The translations under genes were made by a program, and so were the position numbers. This document shows positions 12,441-13,085 of a stretch of DNA of 13,085 nt, piece by piece (within the stretch, counting starts at the first letter, position 1; each line of letters begins with the position of its first letter). The stretch lies in NCBI GenBank assembly GCA_001563995.1, contig LKMV01000019.1, positions 1 to 13,085 on the forward strand. The letters run 5' to 3'. Source of the stretch: Nanohaloarchaea archaeon PL-Br10_U2g16. GTDB taxonomy: Archaea; Nanohalarchaeota; Nanosalinia; Nanosalinales; Nanosalinaceae. A model generated the notes under the pieces. That model did not search any database and had not been told where the DNA came from. It saw only the letters and a program-made list of their open reading frames with translations.

Positions 12441-13085
12441 AGAAACTTATCTAGGATACTGGTATAGTTCTTTAAAACTTTCTCAGCTGCCTTTTTTACC
12501 TCTTCCGTATTCTCTTCAGGACAGTATACTTTTACCGCTACCGTTCGCCATTCTGCATCTTTTAGAGACTTAGGCATTGTTGAATAATCTGAAAGAGGAT
12601 GTATCTCTCCATTTTTCTTTATCTTTACATCTATCTGCTCTATATCCGGGGTCGACGGCGTGTCAAGGACTACTTTGTAATCTTCTATTCCTGCCTGGTC
12701 CGCTATCTTAGTCTCTACTTTTCCAGGGTTCTTAATTTTACGTTCCAGGGATTTAAGGCTCTTCCTAGGAATTTCGTCTTCGTCCCAGACAAGAGCTCTC
12801 TTGTAGATATCACGGTTTTTGATCTTTTTGTAGAGCTTTGCAGAGCCTCCTTCGGAGTTAAGCAGAGCATTATGTGCCTGGTAATCATCCATACGCATTA
12901 TCCTTTCAAGACGGTTTCTCTGCAGATGGTAGGATTCAAAAGCCCTCTGAAGCATCTTTTCAGCTATTGTAGCGGTGTGGTGACCGTAAACCGTCTTGAT
13001 CATGTGGAACCGTGCGGTTAGAAGAGCCTCTAATGCAGGGATAGCTTTCTGGTTGTAGACAAGCTGGCCATTCTCTATCTCCGCC
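12437..13085 (-). CDS. HD-superfamily phosphohydrolase-like protein, 5' end outside the window
   Basis: Only the C-terminal part is present; the frame is open through the right edge of the window, so the internal Met at 13003 is not the start. The visible N-terminal portion includes GQLVYNQKAIPALEALL and ARFHMIKTVYGHHTATIAE, then KMLQRAFE. This matches the region after the HD core in archaeal and bacterial SAMHD1-like HD phosphohydrolases (E-x-F/L-L-x-A-R-x-x-M-Y-x-x-V-Y-x-H-x-x-x-R-x-x-E). The metal-binding H...HD...D residues would lie upstream, off the window, so catalytic competence and substrate (possibly dNTPs) cannot be judged. It converges with the DsbA-like gene, sharing 4 bp. Confidence 0.75.
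   Translation of the reverse strand, partial: AEIENGQLVYNQKAIPALEALLTARFHMIKTVYGHHTATIAEKMLQRAFESYHLQRNRLERIMRMDDYQAHNALLNSEGGSAKLYKKIKNRDIYKRALVWDEDEIPRKSLKSLERKIKNPGKVETKIADQAGIEDYKVVLDTPSTPDIEQIDVKIKKNGEIHPLSDYSTMPKSLKDAEWRTVAVKVYCPEENTEEVKKAAEKVLKNYTSILDKFL

Noticed and set aside
12599..13021. 140-codon + strand frame opposite the HD-like gene
   Set aside because: It is hydrophobic, aromatic antisense translation overlapping a conserved coding region.

Overview
The window most resembles a small-genome, salt-adapted DPANN archaeon, probably a nanohaloarchaeon. Archaeal markers are fibrillarin, a Nop5-type protein, an Lrp/AsnC regulator, and a tRNA-Gly gene interrupted at position 37/38 by an intron with a canonical bulge-helix-bulge splice site. 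Nearly all predicted proteins are strongly acidic, as in salt-in organisms, although the DNA is only moderately GC. Most start codons lie about 23-29 nt downstream of a TATA-like element, the layout of leaderless archaeal transcripts. The lineage is inferred; no marker tree was computed.

Region 1 (1-7811) is an iron-sulfur cluster assembly (SUF) locus. It carries sufB, sufD, sufS (cysteine desulfurase), sufU (IscU-like scaffold or sulfur-transfer protein) and sufC (ATPase), all on the + strand. SufS should release sulfur from cysteine and pass it to SufU and then to the SufBCD assembly complex. The order is unusual because sufC comes last and the set is not one compact operon. Between sufB and sufD lie two related winged-helix-like small proteins, an Lrp/AsnC regulator and an unknown acidic protein. 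A second unknown acidic protein lies between sufS and sufU. Two small single-pass membrane proteins follow sufC. Most units have their own TATA-like element.

Region 2 (7812-9892) starts with two divergent small genes: a zinc-ribbon protein (-) and a basic, cysteine-containing putative protein (+). They share an intergenic inverted repeat. Then come fibrillarin (-), a nucleoside 2-deoxyribosyltransferase-family enzyme (+) and a small acidic orphan (+).

Region 3 (9910-11108, - strand) is a two-gene unit: a homeodomain/Myb-like helix-turn-helix protein followed by Nop5. This Nop5 is short and seems to lack the N-terminal fibrillarin-binding domain. Fibrillarin and Nop5 normally work together in box C/D RNA-guided 2'-O-methylation.

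Region 4 (11200-11534) is the most structurally unusual stretch. The tRNA-Gly(UCC) gene has a 139-nt intron holding three perfect hairpins, two of them near-identical. A 26-bp exact second copy of the tRNA 3' end lies 83 bp downstream, and further AAATC/GATTT hairpins follow.

Region 5 (11604-13085) has a membrane-anchored DsbA-like thiol oxidoreductase (+). It converges with the C-terminal part of an HD-superfamily phosphohydrolase-like protein (-), which runs off the window edge.
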